A stretch of 64,000 nt of DNA from Lachnospiraceae bacterium. GTDB lineage: Bacteria; Bacillota; Clostridia; Lachnospirales; Lachnospiraceae. The first letter of the stretch is position 1, and each line of letters begins with the position of its first letter. The DNA lies in the NCBI GenBank assembly GCA_910575555.1, contig CAJTFX010000012.1:85367-149366 (forward strand), written 5' to 3'. A program made the position numbers and the translations under genes. This document shows, in pieces, positions 63,627 to 64,000 of the stretch. A model generated the notes under the pieces. The model searched no databases. It saw nothing but the letters and a program-made list of their open reading frames with translations, and was not told the origin of the DNA.

Positions 63627-64000
63627 GTTTCACTGTCTCCTTCACAATTTCTGGATTGATTCTATGGACAGTATAGCTGATAGGGATTCAAAAAACAATT
63701 GAATGTGAGTTAAATAACAGGAATTATTTTTTACTGCCGTTTAACTTTGTTCCACAATTTTTTTTTTAATGATAGTGTATGACGAAGAAAAGGGGCAGAC
63801 TGTGACAAAAATAATTGATATTTTAAAGCGCCTAATCTACAATTTCAAAGAAAATCAGAAGAAGCGGTTCGCGACCAGATTCGCGCCCAATATGTTGGTG
63901 AATTGAAAAAGTAAATTCCACTTTGTAAGATTAAATTCCGCTTTGAAAAAGTAAATTCAATAGGAATACAGAAAAAAAGAGATTTCATATAGAAAATACC
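63627..64000. other. Right-edge spacer with short direct repeats
   Basis: No complete gene. A plus-strand frame ending at 63914 reads SEEAVRDQIRAQYVGELKK, which may be the tail of a decayed mobile-element gene. After it, TAAATTCC-CTTTG occurs twice and AAAAAGTAAATTC twice (63905-63960). Nothing else is recognised. Confidence 0.4.

Overview
The window is the replication-origin region of a low-to-moderate GC Firmicute, most likely a member of the Lachnospiraceae (Clostridia). The evidence is the order dnaA-dnaN-S4 protein-recF-gyrB-gyrA running left from about 8.0 kb and rpmH-rnpA-yidD-yidC-jag-mnmE-mnmG-rsmG running right, followed by parA-parB, a DUF4446 protein, an HD-GYP protein and a DUF3881 protein, a set typical of that family. 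No species can be named from sequence alone.

Layout. 1-8193 (minus): gyrA (cut by the window edge), gyrB, recF, rlbA-like S4 gene, dnaN, dnaA; DnaA boxes lie on both sides of dnaA, so the origin looks bipartite. 8194-22864 (plus): ribosome, RNase P, membrane insertase, tRNA-modification and chromosome-segregation genes, with an inserted alpha/beta hydrolase and a DegS/DegU-like pair. Two perfect parS sites precede parA, one of them inside a terminator stem. A tRNA-Arg(CCT) closes this core.

23-40.7 kb is an accessory, partly decayed zone: YbaK-type deacylase, MerR, HxlR and AraC regulators, a nitroreductase without a start codon, cupin and AraC fragments fused at a deletion joint, a pair of radical SAM genes (one broken) preceded by 51-bp tandem repeats, an IS3 orfA, a frameshifted conjugative-element sigma factor, two ABC exporters each beside its own regulator (TipA-like MerR; GHKL kinase plus LytTR regulator), an IS4-like remnant, a GNAT acetyltransferase, and a compact locus that I read as an Fst-like type I toxin-antitoxin module. 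An orphan OmpR-type regulator has lost its kinase next to a small inverted-repeat element.

40.7-57.1 kb carries a LacI-controlled sugar operon that reproduces the gene order of the Escherichia coli ycj cluster: regulator (ycjW-like), GH13_18 phosphorylase (ycjM), binding-protein transporter (ycjNOP), the ycjQRS dehydrogenase/epimerase/oxidoreductase set, GH65 phosphorylase (ycjT) and beta-phosphoglucomutase (ycjU). It is extended by an ADP-ribosylglycohydrolase-family protein and, past an 880-bp inverted repeat, a glycerate kinase. The likely flow is uptake of an alpha-glucoside such as glucosylglycerate, phosphorolysis to hexose 1-phosphate and glycerate, mutase conversion to glucose 6-phosphate and kinase conversion of glycerate to phosphoglycerate.

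57.1-64 kb has a 789-residue membrane-anchored acidic repeat protein, an OmpR/EnvZ-type pair, a carbamoyltransferase remnant beside a truncated mobile inverted repeat, and an Xre-family regulator. Two families of small non-autonomous inverted-repeat elements are scattered over the right half.

Most promising for follow-up: the type I toxin-antitoxin locus at 38.1-38.4 kb, the hairpin-bearing 51-bp repeats before the radical SAM genes, a 78-nt structured element present twice, the large palindrome at 55.0-55.9 kb, and the extended ycj operon.
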